Positions 32,896 through 42,353 of a stretch of DNA of 64,000 nt are shown one piece after another (position 1 is the first letter of the stretch; each line of letters opens with the position of its first letter). The translations under genes were made by a program, and so were the position numbers. The stretch is from Candidatus Limnocylindrales bacterium (GTDB taxonomy: Bacteria > Desulfobacterota > Binatia > UBA1149 > CAITLU01), in NCBI GenBank assembly GCA_035571835.1, contig DATNBU010000027.1, positions 62,001 to 126,000 of the forward strand. Reading direction: 5' to 3'. The notes under the pieces were generated by a model. That model was given only the letters and a program-made list of their open reading frames with translations, did not search any database and had not been told where the DNA came from.

Positions 32896-34881
32896 TCAAT
32901 GCTGCGATGCAGAAAAACTTCCGGGAGCGTTCGTCGAAACATCTTCGGTCGTGAATACCGACTGCTGGCACTCGGCGGTGTCCGACCCGACGAGCTGCAC
33001 GGTGACCGGAGGAACCAGTGCGGTCGTAATTTCGGGCAGCGCCGCCCCTCGCGCCTTCAGGGCGATGCGAGCGGAAAGGTTCCCGGCGACAAGCTGCATC
33101 GAGCGGATTCCGCTCGGCGCAGCATCCTTGTCCTTGAATCGAAGACCGGCATCTCCGCGGTCAGTCCACAGATCTGCGTCGGGCCTGACTCCCGTGGCGA
33201 GAAGGCGTCCGCTCGCATCGTAGATGCAGAGCGCGAGCTCGGTCGTCGCCGCGGGCTCACCGAACGATACGACCGTGCCGTGATCCCATTTCCACTGGAG
33301 GCTGCGCTTGGCGGCCGAGGCCGGCATCGACAAGCGCATCGATCCCGAGGACGACGATGTGCAATCGGCGGCGGGCGATGCGGGGCAGAGCGACGTGCGC
33401 GCGACGACGGTTTCGGCGAACGCCGTGGCTGTTGCGCCGTCGTCGTCGCGAACGGTCAGACGCGTCCAGTAGCTGCCGGGCTTCGCATACTCGTGCGTCG
33501 CCAGCTGACCGCTCGCGACGGAGCCGTCGCCGAAATCCCATTGCCACGATGCGATGCTGCCGTCACCGTCCGTCGATGTGCCCGCATCAAAGGTTCGCGT
33601 CTCGAGGTACGCGACCTCTGCCGGTGAAGCTTCGATGGCTGCGACTGGCGACGTGTTTGCCGGAGTCGTCGCGTCGAGGATGTAGACGTGCACTTCTTCG
33701 GGGCCGATCGAGCCGGTGAGGTTGCCGGCGTCCACGACCATTCCGGATTCGCTGCGGCCCGGAAACATCCTTGCGACGGACTCGTAACCGGCGCCCGGAA
33801 GCGCGAGCGAGACATCGAACGAATCGGTGCGATGTGTGTTCAGTACGACGACGACGATCTGCGAGTCGAGCTCCCAGAGTCCTGCGTGCACGCGCTCGAG
33901 GCCGGTCGGCAGATCCGAACGCACGCCGTAAAGCAGGAACGGGCGTAGCGACTTGAGCTCGGCAACCTGGTGCGGAAGCTCTGCCCACAGCGCCGGAGCC
34001 GCGCTCGGCAGCAATGTGCCGTTGCCTTCCCACATCGTGTACCACAGGACGCCCGATGCGCCGCGGATGAGCGGAGCATAGAGCAGGTTGCGCGATTCGC
34101 GCACGGTCGGATAGGTGCCGACCGCGCTCCTCCAGCGATACGCCTGCGCGTTCGCAACCCAGGCCTGGCCGGTGCCTGCGAGCTGCGCTTCGACGTAGTC
34201 GAACTCGTCCATTGCTTCTTCGAGCTCGTATTCGTGCGGATAGCTCTGTTCGCCGATCGGGTAACTCTGAAAGCCCATGACTTCCATCGTGCCCGCGTAC
34301 GGCGTGACGGTGGCTCCGGGAAACGGCGTGCCGCTCGCATACGTGAGGCGATCGGGGTCCAGACCGTCGATGACCGCGCGGCGCGCGGCGACTTCGTCCG
34401 GCGGATGCGCGACCGGCCCGAACGTCGGTGCGTTGAAATCGTCGCGGATGTTCCAGCCGACGATGGCAGGGTGCGACTTCCACAGGTTCACGAAGCCGTC
34501 CGGTCCGCTCTCCGACCAGGGAATTTCGGCGATCATCGAGACGCCGCGGGCCTCGGCTGCATCGAAGAGCTCGATCATGTCGGCGCGCGCATCGACCGTG
34601 GCGTGCATCAGGTCGAAGCCCGCGTCGGCGATCGCCTCGAGATCACCTACGGCTTTGGCACCCTGCCGATCGCCGATCCACGACACGTGGTACATGCCGA
34701 TCGGAAACCACGGCACGCCGTCCCTGTAGATGCGGCCGCTCGCATCCACCGAAGCGGTCGATGCGTCCGCTGCTGTCGCGAAGCAGATGGCGACGGATCC
34801 GATCAGGCAGAAGAGTGCGACCGCGACCGACCGCCGCGCGTGAAAAGATCGGGCGCGGCGTGCGGATGTCGTCGGCGGCAT
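32896..34881 (-). CDS. Secreted glycoside hydrolase-like protein with PKD domain
   Basis: Exported protein of 661 aa. A long basic signal region (MPPTTSARRARSFHARRSVA...) precedes a TIM-barrel-like domain, about residues 45-360, starting GRIYRDGVPWFPIGMYHVSW as in secreted GH5/GH42-like enzymes. The expected Asn-Glu acid/base at strand four is not evident; NIRDDFN stands there. A beta-sandwich region follows, then a PKD domain (about 452-535, with SWQWDFGDGSVASGQLATHEY). A C-terminal domain (about 545-661, with LQWKWDHG, GLRFKDKDAAPSGIRSMQL and PPVTVQLVGS) resembles a module I associate with many exported proteins of such genomes. No ribosome site is clear at the chosen ATG. Catalytic activity is uncertain. 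Confidence 0.75.
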   Translation of the reverse strand: MPPTTSARRARSFHARRSVAVALFCLIGSVAICFATAADASTASVDASGRIYRDGVPWFPIGMYHVSWIGDRQGAKAVGDLEAIADAGFDLMHATVDARADMIELFDAAEARGVSMIAEIPWSESGPDGFVNLWKSHPAIVGWNIRDDFNAPTFGPVAHPPDEVAARRAVIDGLDPDRLTYASGTPFPGATVTPYAGTMEVMGFQSYPIGEQSYPHEYELEEAMDEFDYVEAQLAGTGQAWVANAQAYRWRSAVGTYPTVRESRNLLYAPLIRGASGVLWYTMWEGNGTLLPSAAPALWAELPHQVAELKSLRPFLLYGVRSDLPTGLERVHAGLWELDSQIVVVVLNTHRTDSFDVSLALPGAGYESVARMFPGRSESGMVVDAGNLTGSIGPEEVHVYILDATTPANTSPVAAIEASPAEVAYLETRTFDAGTSTDGDGSIASWQWDFGDGSVASGQLATHEYAKPGSYWTRLTVRDDDGATATAFAETVVARTSLCPASPAADCTSSSSGSMRLSMPASAAKRSLQWKWDHGTVVSFGEPAATTELALCIYDASGRLLATGVRPDADLWTDRGDAGLRFKDKDAAPSGIRSMQLVAGNLSARIALKARGAALPEITTALVPPVTVQLVGSDTAECQQSVFTTEDVSTNAPGSFSASQH

Positions 34882-35065
34882 GGTACGCGGAGCGATGACA
34901 CGAGGGGCGGCGGTGGGCAAGGCGAGAAATGGCGGCCTGCGAACGCGGCCCGCAAACCGGTCCGGCGAACGGTTGTGCGAACCTGGACTGGCTAACTGCC
35001 GGGTTTCCCTCGATGAATCGGCCAGGTGGCGCATTTGGGGAGGGCGCCACGTGCATAGCCCTTTC

Positions 35066-35080
35066 CATATTCTAAATATG
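35066..35080. promoter_or_regulatory. Palindrome in AT-rich divergent intergenic region
   Basis: CATATT (35066-35071), CTA, AATATG (35075-35080) form a perfect 15-base palindrome in an unusually AT-rich patch (about 35060-35088). It lies between the divergent glycosidase-like gene and the small plus-strand gene starting at 35112. Position and composition suit an operator or promoter element; no known regulator site is recognised. Confidence 0.4.
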
Positions 35081-35111
35081 CGTTAAACTGCCGCGAGAAC
35101 TGGTAGCCTCC

Positions 35112-35312
35112 ATGACGGATCTACTGAAACCTCTGCTGCCGCGCACCCGCGCATCCGACACGCCTTCGAAAGACGACGTACTCAAGCGCTTTCTGAAGCC
35201 GAACGAAGTGATCGGTCGGCCTCCCGCGACGACGGCGCCGCATCCCGGCAACGATCCGAAACGCGAGGCGGCGATGAACTTCGTTCGTCAGATGCGCATC
35301 TACGCGCGCTAG
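35112..35312 (+). CDS. Small hypothetical protein
   Basis: Possible 66-aa soluble protein beginning MTDLLKPLLPRTRASD and ending FVRQMRIYAR. It is basic, without signal peptide, membrane segment, Cys or known motif. It is not antisense to another gene and stands alone in about 700 bases between larger genes, with an AT-rich palindrome 32 bases upstream. Its composition (Lys, Asp, Leu and Pro rather than Arg/Ala only) is closer to coding than to GC-rich shadow frames. There is no strong ribosome site before the ATG, so its reality is uncertain. Confidence 0.45.
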   Translation: MTDLLKPLLPRTRASDTPSKDDVLKRFLKPNEVIGRPPATTAPHPGNDPKREAAMNFVRQMRIYAR

Positions 35313-35556
35313 CCTGCTGCCTCAGGCACCTGCTTCAACTCTTCTTCTGTACTTCTGGCATCTGCTCCTTCCGGCCGGTTCTCCAAGACAATCCGGTCGC
35401 CGCGCGCGCGTTCTTTCCACGTCGACCGTCGCATAGCTTCGCTATGCGTAGCGGCGGCGACTGCGTAAAAAGCGGCTCGCAAACGGAATGCGGAAGCCGT
35501 CAGCGCGCCGCGCGGAAAGTCGGCGGCTGCGCACGATGATGGTCGAAGGAGTCAGC

Positions 35557-36162
35557 ATGCGACGTGTACGCGGAGTTTCGAGGATCGCCTTCGGCATTCT
35601 TGTTCTGCTGCTGCCGGCCATTGCCGGTGCGGAGAGTCTGAGCTGGAGAAAGCTGGTCGATCATCCCGAGTTCTGGCCGCACGATTGCCACGTGATCAAG
35701 GCCGTCTCGTTCGAGACCGGTGCCAGCCTCGCGTCGGGCGACACCGTGAGCGTGCTCGAAGTTCGCTCGAAGGAAGTTCTCGTGGTGACGACCGATGGGA
35801 CGGCAAGCTTTTCCATCGATCCGGAAAAGACCGACCTGCTCGAGATCGCCAATCGCGAATGGAAGAAGCTCAGTCCTACGCAGCGCGACCTCGGTTACGG
35901 TGCGCTCATCAAGCGCACCGATCTGTGGCCGTCGCGCGTCGCGATCATGGCGCCCGTGCTGCTCGGCCAGAGCGAAAAGGTTTCTCCTGGCGAACAGGTC
36001 AGCCTGCTCGGCTTTGACGGCAGCAGGTTCCTGGTTTCGCTCGACAGGATCGACCGCAGGTTCCAGGTCGAGCCGCAACGAATCGACATCCTGGCGCAGG
36101 CCCGCGAATTTCTGGCCGGCAAGCCAAATGCCAGTCCCTTCGTTGCGGGTGACGCGAACTGA
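35557..36162 (+). CDS. Hypothetical exported protein
   Basis: Protein of 201 aa with a signal peptide (MRRVRGVSRIAFGILVLLLP cut near AIAGA) and AAGGAG six bases before the ATG. The mature part alternates short beta segments with charged turns: two similar halves contain VSFETGASLASGDTVSVLEV and VLLGQSEKVSPGEQVSLLGF, each followed by a segment like VVTTDGTASFSIDPEKTDLL or FLVSLDRIDRRFQVEPQRID. This suggests an internal duplication of a small SH3-like barrel. I know no named family for it. It lies upstream of the RND operon with a 210-base gap, so co-transcription is uncertain. Confidence 0.75.
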   Translation: MRRVRGVSRIAFGILVLLLPAIAGAESLSWRKLVDHPEFWPHDCHVIKAVSFETGASLASGDTVSVLEVRSKEVLVVTTDGTASFSIDPEKTDLLEIANREWKKLSPTQRDLGYGALIKRTDLWPSRVAIMAPVLLGQSEKVSPGEQVSLLGFDGSRFLVSLDRIDRRFQVEPQRIDILAQAREFLAGKPNASPFVAGDAN

Positions 36163-36372
36163 TCCGAGCGTCCGGCCGACGCGATCCGAACGCCGGACGG
36201 CCTGCAGGTCGTGTCGATGAAAATCCCGCGGCCATCGAGCGGTCCGTGCGGCAGCGGTCGGCCTGCGCTGCGATTTTGCTTCGGCGTTCCCCTTTGAGGC
36301 ATGACTTGTAGCGGAGTGTGGCGTAGACCCGAATTTGCTTTGAGGACCGTGCGGGCAAGGGGAAAAGCTGCG

Positions 36373-37596
36373 ATGAAAGACTTCTTCAGCAGGTCGCGGG
36401 CAGGCTATGCCGCGGCCGGGCTCGCCGTCTGCCTGTCCGCGGCGGCCTGCACGAAAACGGCACCGGTCGCGCCGCCTCCGCCCGACGTCCAGGTCGCAAC
36501 CGTTCTCCAGCGCGACGTTCCCATTTACATCGAGAGCATCGGCCAGACGCTCGGTTCGCAGGAGGTCGAGGTCAGGGCGCGGTCGGCGGGCTTTCTCGAG
36601 ACGGTCGATTTCAAGGAAGGCAGCTTCGTCAAGAAAGGTGACCTCCTCTACACGATCGACCCGCGCAATCTTCAGGCGACGCTCGCCCAGGCGCGAGGAC
36701 GGCTGGCCAGCGCGAGGGCCGACCTTGCGCGCGCGCGCCAGGACGTGGCCCGTTACAAGCCGCTCGTCGCGCTGAACGCGATTCCGCGCCAGCAGTACGA
36801 TACGGCCGTTGCCCTGGAGAGCGCCGCCAGCGCAGTCGTCGACGCGGAAAGCGCTGCGGTCGACAACGCCACCATCGACCTCGAGTACACGAAAATCTAT
36901 TCCCCGATCGACGGTCTCGTCGGAAAGACCGAGGTCAAGCCGGGCAACCTGGTCGGCCGCGGCGACAACACGCTGCTTACGACGGTCTCGACGATCGATC
37001 CGATCCACGTGCGCTTCTCGATCGCCGAACGCGACTATCTCAAGTACGCGCGCGCGACGGGAAACAAGCCCGAAAAAGATGCCGGTCGCTTCGAGCTCAT
37101 TCTCGGCGACGGGTCGGTGCACAATCATCGCGGCGGTCTCGAGTTTGCCGACCGTCTGGTCGATCCCACCACCGGCACGCTGATGCTCGAAGTCAGTTTC
37201 CCGAATCCGGAGAAGCTCATCCGTCCGGGCCAGTACGCTCGGGTGCGCGCTGCGGTCGATCTCCGCAAGGGCGCAATTCTGGTTCCGCAGCGCGCCGTCA
37301 AGGAGCTGCAGGCCACGTACTCCGTGGCCGTCGTATCCGACGACGGCAAGGTCACGATGCGTTCGGTCAAGCCCGGCGAACGCGTCGATTCGCTGTGGGT
37401 AATCGAAAGCGGGCTCTCTCCCGGCGAGAAGGTCGTCGTCGAAGGGCTGCAGAAAGTCCGCGACGGCATCACGGTCAAGCCGACGGTCGTGACCATCGAA
37501 GAGCCCGGTTCGGCGCCGCAGCCGGCCGCGCCGCCGAAGACGGAAGCGCCCGCGAACACGGCTGCCAAAGCGCCAGCGCACGGCGGGAAAGACTGA
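36373..37596 (+). CDS. RND efflux periplasmic adaptor lipoprotein
   Basis: Membrane-fusion adaptor of 407 aa with a lipoprotein signal (lipobox AAAC, then TKTAPVAPPPPD). Visible adaptor features are IGQTLGSQEVEVRARSAGFL, the lipoyl half VDFKEGSFVKKGDLLYTIDP, a helical hairpin, KIYSPIDGLVGKTEVKPGNL, a beta-barrel with LVDPTTGTLMLEVSFPNPEK and a C-terminal membrane-proximal domain. AAGGGGA precedes the ATG. It is the first gene of a complete three-gene tripartite pump; the pump gene starts four bases after its stop. The C-terminal Pro/Ala/Lys tail is low complexity. Confidence 0.93.
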   Translation: MKDFFSRSRAGYAAAGLAVCLSAAACTKTAPVAPPPPDVQVATVLQRDVPIYIESIGQTLGSQEVEVRARSAGFLETVDFKEGSFVKKGDLLYTIDPRNLQATLAQARGRLASARADLARARQDVARYKPLVALNAIPRQQYDTAVALESAASAVVDAESAAVDNATIDLEYTKIYSPIDGLVGKTEVKPGNLVGRGDNTLLTTVSTIDPIHVRFSIAERDYLKYARATGNKPEKDAGRFELILGDGSVHNHRGGLEFADRLVDPTTGTLMLEVSFPNPEKLIRPGQYARVRAAVDLRKGAILVPQRAVKELQATYSVAVVSDDGKVTMRSVKPGERVDSLWVIESGLSPGEKVVVEGLQKVRDGITVKPTVVTIEEPGSAPQPAAPPKTEAPANTAAKAPAHGGKD

Positions 37597-37600
37597 CCGC

Positions 37601-40600
37601 ATGGGCCACTTTTTCATCCGGCGACCCATCGTCGCGATCGTCATCGCGATCCTGACCGTCCTCGTCGGGCTGAGCGCGCTGTCCGGACTGCCGATCGAGC
37701 AGTACCCGGCGCTGGCCCCGCCAAGCGTACGCGTCGAGACGACGTACCAGGGCGCATCGGCCGAGACCGTCGAGCAGTCGGTGGCCACACCGATCGAACA
37801 GCAGCTCAACGGCGTCGACAACATGATCTACATGAAGTCGCTCAACACGAGCGACGGCCGCATGCTGCTCGACGTGAGCTTCCAGGTCGGCATGAACCTG
37901 GATACCGCCAACGTGCTCACGCAGAACCGCGTGTCGCAGGCCACGTCGCGCCTGCCGCAGGAGGTCAACCAGCAGGGCGTCACGGTCAAGAAGCTCAATC
38001 CGAGCATCCTGCTGGTGCTTTCGCTGTACTCGCCGAAAGGCACGTTCGACTCGCTGTTCCTCAACAACTACGCGACGATCAACGTGCGCGACGCGATCCT
38101 GCGCGTGCCCGGCGTTGCGCAGGTCGACCTCTACGGCGGCGCCGAATACGGCATGCGCGTCTGGCTGCGGCCCGACAAGCTGGCCAAGCTCGGCCTGACG
38201 CCGTCGGACGTGATCGCGGCGATCAAGGAACAGAACATCCAGGCTCCTGCCGGCCAGATCGGTGCGGCACCGTCGCCGCCGGGCCAGGAATACACGTACA
38301 CGGTGCGCGCACCCGGCAAGCTGTCGACGCCGCAAGAGTTCGAGAACATCCTGGTGCGCACCACCGACACCGGCGCGCAGGTCCGGATCAAGGATGTCGG
38401 ACGCGTCGATCTCGGCGGCGAGAACTACAAGTCGTTCGCGCGGCTCGACGGAAAGCCGGCCGGCGTGCTCGCGGTCTACCTGCTGCCCGGCGCCAACCAG
38501 CTCCAGGCTGCCGAGGGCATCTACGCGCAGATCGAGGAGCTTTCGAAGAGCTTCCCGGAGGACGTCGCGTACAAGATCACGTACGACACGACGCCGGCCG
38601 TCGTCGCGTCGATCGAAGGAATTCTGCACACGCTGTTCGAAGCCGTCGTGCTCGTGATCCTCGTCGTTTTCATCTTCCTGCAGAGCTGGCGCGCCACGCT
38701 GATTCCGCTGCTGACCGTGCCCGTCTCGCTGGTCGGCACGTTCATCTTTTTTCCGATGCTCGGGTTTACCGTCAACACGCTGTCGATGTTCGGCCTCGTG
38801 CTCGCCATCGGCATCGTCGTCGACGACGCCATCGTCGTCGTCGAAGCGGTCATGCACCACATCGAGCACGGCATGTCGCCGAAGGATGCCACCGTCAAGG
38901 CGATGGACGAGGTATCGGGCGCCGTCATCGGCATCGCGCTGGTGCTCGCGGCTGTCTTCGTGCCGGTGGCTTTTGTCGGCGGCCTGACCGGGCGCCTCTA
39001 CCGGCAGTTCGCGCTGACGATCGCGATCTCGGTTCTGCTGTCGGCGTTCAGCGCATTGTCGCTGGCGCCGGCGCTGTGCTCGATGCTGCTGAAGCCGGCT
39101 GCGCCCGGCGGCAGCGGCGGCCTGCTCGGCCGCTTCTTCGGCGGCTTCAACCGCGGATTCGACCGCACGACGAAGAGCTACGTCTCGATGGCCAGCATCT
39201 TCACGCGGCGCGCGGTCCTCGCACTGGTTGCGATTGCGGCCGTTGCGGTCGGCTCGGGGATGCTCGGCAAGTCGCTTCCCGCCGGCTTCGTGCCCGACGA
39301 AGACCAGGGCATTTTCCTGATCAACGTGCAGCTGCCGAATGCGTCTTCGCTCGAGCGCACCGACAAGGTCGTCTCGCAGATCGAAACGATCCTTGCGGGC
39401 ACCGAAGGGATCGACAGCTGCAACGCAATCGGCGGACTCGGCATCCTGACCAATTCGTTCAACTCGAACTACGCGAGCTTCTTCTGCCGCCTCGATCCGT
39501 GGGAAGAGAGGCATACGCCCGAGCTTCACCTGAAGGGCATCTCGAAGAAGCTCCAGCGTGACCTCGCGCAGATCCCGGAGGCGGTCGCGTTTCCGTTCGC
39601 GCCGCCGACCATCTCCGGCTTCGGTGCGGCCGGCGGCTTCAACATCCTGCTGCAGGATCGCAGCGGCACGCTGTCGGTCGCCCAGCTCGGCGACTACACG
39701 CGCCAGTACCTCGAAGCCGCGCGCAAGCGGCCCGAGCTCGCCAACCTGTTCACGTCGTTCGATCCGAACGTGCCGCAGATCGGCGTCGAGCTCGACCGCG
39801 AGAAAGCCCGCAAGCTCGGCGTGCGCGTCGACGACGTGTTCTCGACGCTGCAGGCGATTCTCGGCGGCGCCTACGTCAACGACTTCAACCGCTTCGGCCG
39901 TCTCTACCGCGTGTACGTTCAGGCCGAATCCGAGTTCCGCCAGAAAGCATCCGACATCGGTTCGTTCTACGTACGCAGCCGCTCGACCAACGAGATGATC
40001 CCGCTATCCACGCTGCTCACGATCACGCCGGTTTCGGGCACCGAGATCACCAACCGCTTCAACCTGTTCCGCTCGGTCGAGCTGAGCGGCGTTCCGGCCG
40101 CCGGCTACTCCTCCGGCCAGGCACTCGCCGCGCTCGAGGAAGTCGCCGGCGAGGTGCTCCCGTCCGAGATGGGCTACGCGTACACGAACATGTCGTACCA
40201 GGAGAAGGTCGCGCCGTCGTCGACGCCGACGTTCATCATGGCCGTCGTCTTCGTGTTCCTGCTCCTGGCGGCGATGTACGAGAGCTGGTCGCTGCCGTTC
40301 GCGGTGCTGCTCGGCACGCCGGGCGTCGTGCTCGGCGCCATGCTCGGCGTGTGGCTGCGCGGCCTCGACAATAACGTCTACGTGCAGATCGGCCTCGTCA
40401 CGCTGATCGGACTGGCCGCGAAGAACTCGATCCTCATTGTGGAGTTCGCCAAGGCCCGCTTCGAGAGCTCGGACGAGGACGCCGTGACTTCCGCCACCGA
40501 GGCCGCGCGGCTGCGACTACGGCCCATCCTGATGACCGCGTTCGCGTTCATCATGGGCTGCGTGCCGCTCGCGATCGCGAGCGGATCGGGAGCGGCATCC

Positions 40601-40774
40601 CGGCAGGTCATGGGAACTGCCGTCGTGGCCGGCATGTCGGTCGCAACCTTCGTCGGCGTGCTGCTGACGCCCGCGTTCTTCGTGCTCATTGCGCGCAAGG
40701 GGAAAAAGGCCGAGGTCACTGCAACCGCCGCTGCGACGCCGGCCGCGGCGCCGGCGCCGGCGGGAGGTCATTGA
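37601..40774 (+). CDS. RND multidrug efflux transporter, HAE1 family
   Basis: Inner-membrane proton-driven pump of 1057 aa. It begins MGHFFIRRPIVAIVIAILTV, has the porter-domain motif VATPIEQQLNGVDNMIYMKS, and carries the proton-relay Asp pair at 408-409 in GIVVDDAIVVVEAVMHHIEH and the partner Lys in GLAAKNSILIVEFAK. Length and the two matching halves are standard for AcrB-like pumps. It differs clearly in sequence from the pump at 8.6-11.7 kb, so it is not a recent duplicate. Spacing of four bases from the adaptor gene and three bases to the outer-membrane factor gene indicates one operon. Substrates unknown. Confidence 0.97.
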   Translation: MGHFFIRRPIVAIVIAILTVLVGLSALSGLPIEQYPALAPPSVRVETTYQGASAETVEQSVATPIEQQLNGVDNMIYMKSLNTSDGRMLLDVSFQVGMNLDTANVLTQNRVSQATSRLPQEVNQQGVTVKKLNPSILLVLSLYSPKGTFDSLFLNNYATINVRDAILRVPGVAQVDLYGGAEYGMRVWLRPDKLAKLGLTPSDVIAAIKEQNIQAPAGQIGAAPSPPGQEYTYTVRAPGKLSTPQEFENILVRTTDTGAQVRIKDVGRVDLGGENYKSFARLDGKPAGVLAVYLLPGANQLQAAEGIYAQIEELSKSFPEDVAYKITYDTTPAVVASIEGILHTLFEAVVLVILVVFIFLQSWRATLIPLLTVPVSLVGTFIFFPMLGFTVNTLSMFGLVLAIGIVVDDAIVVVEAVMHHIEHGMSPKDATVKAMDEVSGAVIGIALVLAAVFVPVAFVGGLTGRLYRQFALTIAISVLLSAFSALSLAPALCSMLLKPAAPGGSGGLLGRFFGGFNRGFDRTTKSYVSMASIFTRRAVLALVAIAAVAVGSGMLGKSLPAGFVPDEDQGIFLINVQLPNASSLERTDKVVSQIETILAGTEGIDSCNAIGGLGILTNSFNSNYASFFCRLDPWEERHTPELHLKGISKKLQRDLAQIPEAVAFPFAPPTISGFGAAGGFNILLQDRSGTLSVAQLGDYTRQYLEAARKRPELANLFTSFDPNVPQIGVELDREKARKLGVRVDDVFSTLQAILGGAYVNDFNRFGRLYRVYVQAESEFRQKASDIGSFYVRSRSTNEMIPLSTLLTITPVSGTEITNRFNLFRSVELSGVPAAGYSSGQALAALEEVAGEVLPSEMGYAYTNMSYQEKVAPSSTPTFIMAVVFVFLLLAAMYESWSLPFAVLLGTPGVVLGAMLGVWLRGLDNNVYVQIGLVTLIGLAAKNSILIVEFAKARFESSDEDAVTSATEAARLRLRPILMTAFAFIMGCVPLAIASGSGAASRQVMGTAVVAGMSVATFVGVLLTPAFFVLIARKGKKAEVTATAAATPAAAPAPAGGH

Positions 40775-40777
40775 GCG

Positions 40778-42343
40778 ATGCGCCCGGCGGAAGACAATAC
40801 GAGCACGGCGAACACGATGCGCAGCTTCACAAGGACGAACACACTTCGGACGATCGTCGCGGCCCTTTCGCTCGCCGTGCTGCCGCTGATCGGCGGTTGC
40901 ATGCTCGGCCCCAACTACAAGCGGCCGCAGCTCGACGTGCCGGTCGGATGGAGGGACCAGGCGCCGGAGCCAGGACAGGACGCGGCGGCGGTGCCCGCAA
41001 GCCTTGCGAACACGCCGTGGTGGGAGCTGTTCCGTGACCCTGAGCTGCAGGACGTGATTCGAATCGCGCTCGCAGAGAACCAGGACCTGCTGATCGCCGT
41101 CGAGCGCATCGTCGAGGCGCGTGCGCGGCTTGGCTTCGTGCGCGCCGATCTGTTTCCGAAGATCGACCTCAACACCAATGTCAGCCGCTTCGCACAGAGC
41201 CGCGAGGGGTTTCCGAACAACCCGTCGCCGGCGCCCAACGACGCCATGCTGTACGGGCTTTCGCTCGATGTGCTGTGGGAGATCGATCTTTTCGGACGCA
41301 TCCGCAGGTCGACCGAAGCCGAGCGCGCGCTGCTGCTGGCCACCGAGGAAGGACGCCGTGCGGTTGCGATTTCGCTGGTTGCGTCCGTTGCGTCCACTTA
41401 CGTCGACCTGCGCAGCGCCGACCTTCGGCTGGAGATCGCAAGGCGTACGCTCGCGTCGCGCGCCCGGTCGCTCGACCTGACGCGCGCGCGCTTCAGCGGG
41501 GGACTGACGTCCGAGAAGGATCCGCAGCAGGCCGAAGCCGAATATCGCCGCGTGGAAGTGACCGTCTTCCAGCTCGAGCAGCTCGTGAGGGCAACCGAGA
41601 ATGCGCTGTCGGTGCTGATCGGGCGCAACCCCGGCCCGATCGTTCGGGGCTCGGCGCTGCCGGATCTCCCCGTGGCCTTCGCAGTACCGGCGGGGCTGCC
41701 TTCGGATCTGCTGGACCGCCGCCCCGACCTGCGTGCCGCCGAAGAGCAGCTTCATGCGACAACGGCCGACATCGGTGCCGCCAAGGCGCTGCTGTTCCCG
41801 CGCATCGCGCTGACCGCGGGCTATGGAACGGCAAGCACCGAGTTCGATGCGCTGTTCATGGGCTCGTCGCAGGCATGGTCTGTCGCGGCCGGGCTCGTGC
41901 AGCCGATCTTCAATGCCGGCAAGAACATTCGACGCGTACAGATCGCCGAATCGCAGATGCGACAGACGCTCTATGCGTATGAGAGATCGGTGCTGCAGGC
42001 CTTTCGCGAGGTCGAAGACAGCCTGAACGCATGGGAGCACACCAGCGCTGCACGCGGAAGCGAGCACAAGCGCGTCACTGCCGAACGGCGCGTAGTCCAG
42101 CTCGCCACGGCTCGCTACGAAGGCGGCGTTGCCGACTACCTCGAAGTTCTCGATGCGCAGCGCTCGCTGTTTTCCGCCGAGCTCGACGAGGTCGATACCA
42201 TCGGCGCGCAGCTGAATTCGCTGATCCAGCTCTACAAGGCGCTCGGCGGCGGCTGGCCTGTGGAGCCGGAGTCGGTTGCAACAGCGGATTCTGAGCCGAA
42301 GAAAGCGTGCCATTGGACAGGACACCCACGCGCCGGCAATTGA
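40778..42343 (+). CDS. Outer-membrane efflux lipoprotein (OprM/NodT family)
   Basis: Outer-membrane channel of 521 aa with lipobox IGGC after a hydrophobic signal (LRTIVAALSLAVLPLIGGCM), followed by LGPNYKRPQLDVPVGWRD, the usual start of NodT-type factors. It contains two repeated halves with the typical helical barrel sequences: PWWELFRDPELQDVIRIAL, SLDVLWEIDLFGRIRRSTEA, LPSDLLDRRPDLRAAEEQLH and QAFREVEDSLNAWEH. GGGAGGT lies about nine bases before the ATG. It closes the adaptor-pump-channel operon and could also serve the other RND pump and the ABC exporter in this window, neither of which has its own channel. Confidence 0.95.
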   Translation: MRPAEDNTSTANTMRSFTRTNTLRTIVAALSLAVLPLIGGCMLGPNYKRPQLDVPVGWRDQAPEPGQDAAAVPASLANTPWWELFRDPELQDVIRIALAENQDLLIAVERIVEARARLGFVRADLFPKIDLNTNVSRFAQSREGFPNNPSPAPNDAMLYGLSLDVLWEIDLFGRIRRSTEAERALLLATEEGRRAVAISLVASVASTYVDLRSADLRLEIARRTLASRARSLDLTRARFSGGLTSEKDPQQAEAEYRRVEVTVFQLEQLVRATENALSVLIGRNPGPIVRGSALPDLPVAFAVPAGLPSDLLDRRPDLRAAEEQLHATTADIGAAKALLFPRIALTAGYGTASTEFDALFMGSSQAWSVAAGLVQPIFNAGKNIRRVQIAESQMRQTLYAYERSVLQAFREVEDSLNAWEHTSAARGSEHKRVTAERRVVQLATARYEGGVADYLEVLDAQRSLFSAELDEVDTIGAQLNSLIQLYKALGGGWPVEPESVATADSEPKKACHWTGHPRAGN

Positions 42344-42353
42344 GCGGACTTTC

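Noticed and set aside
37475-39529. Long minus-strand frame antisense to the second RND pump
   Set aside because: Charged, repetitive Asp/Arg/Glu sequence typical of the complement of membrane-protein codons.
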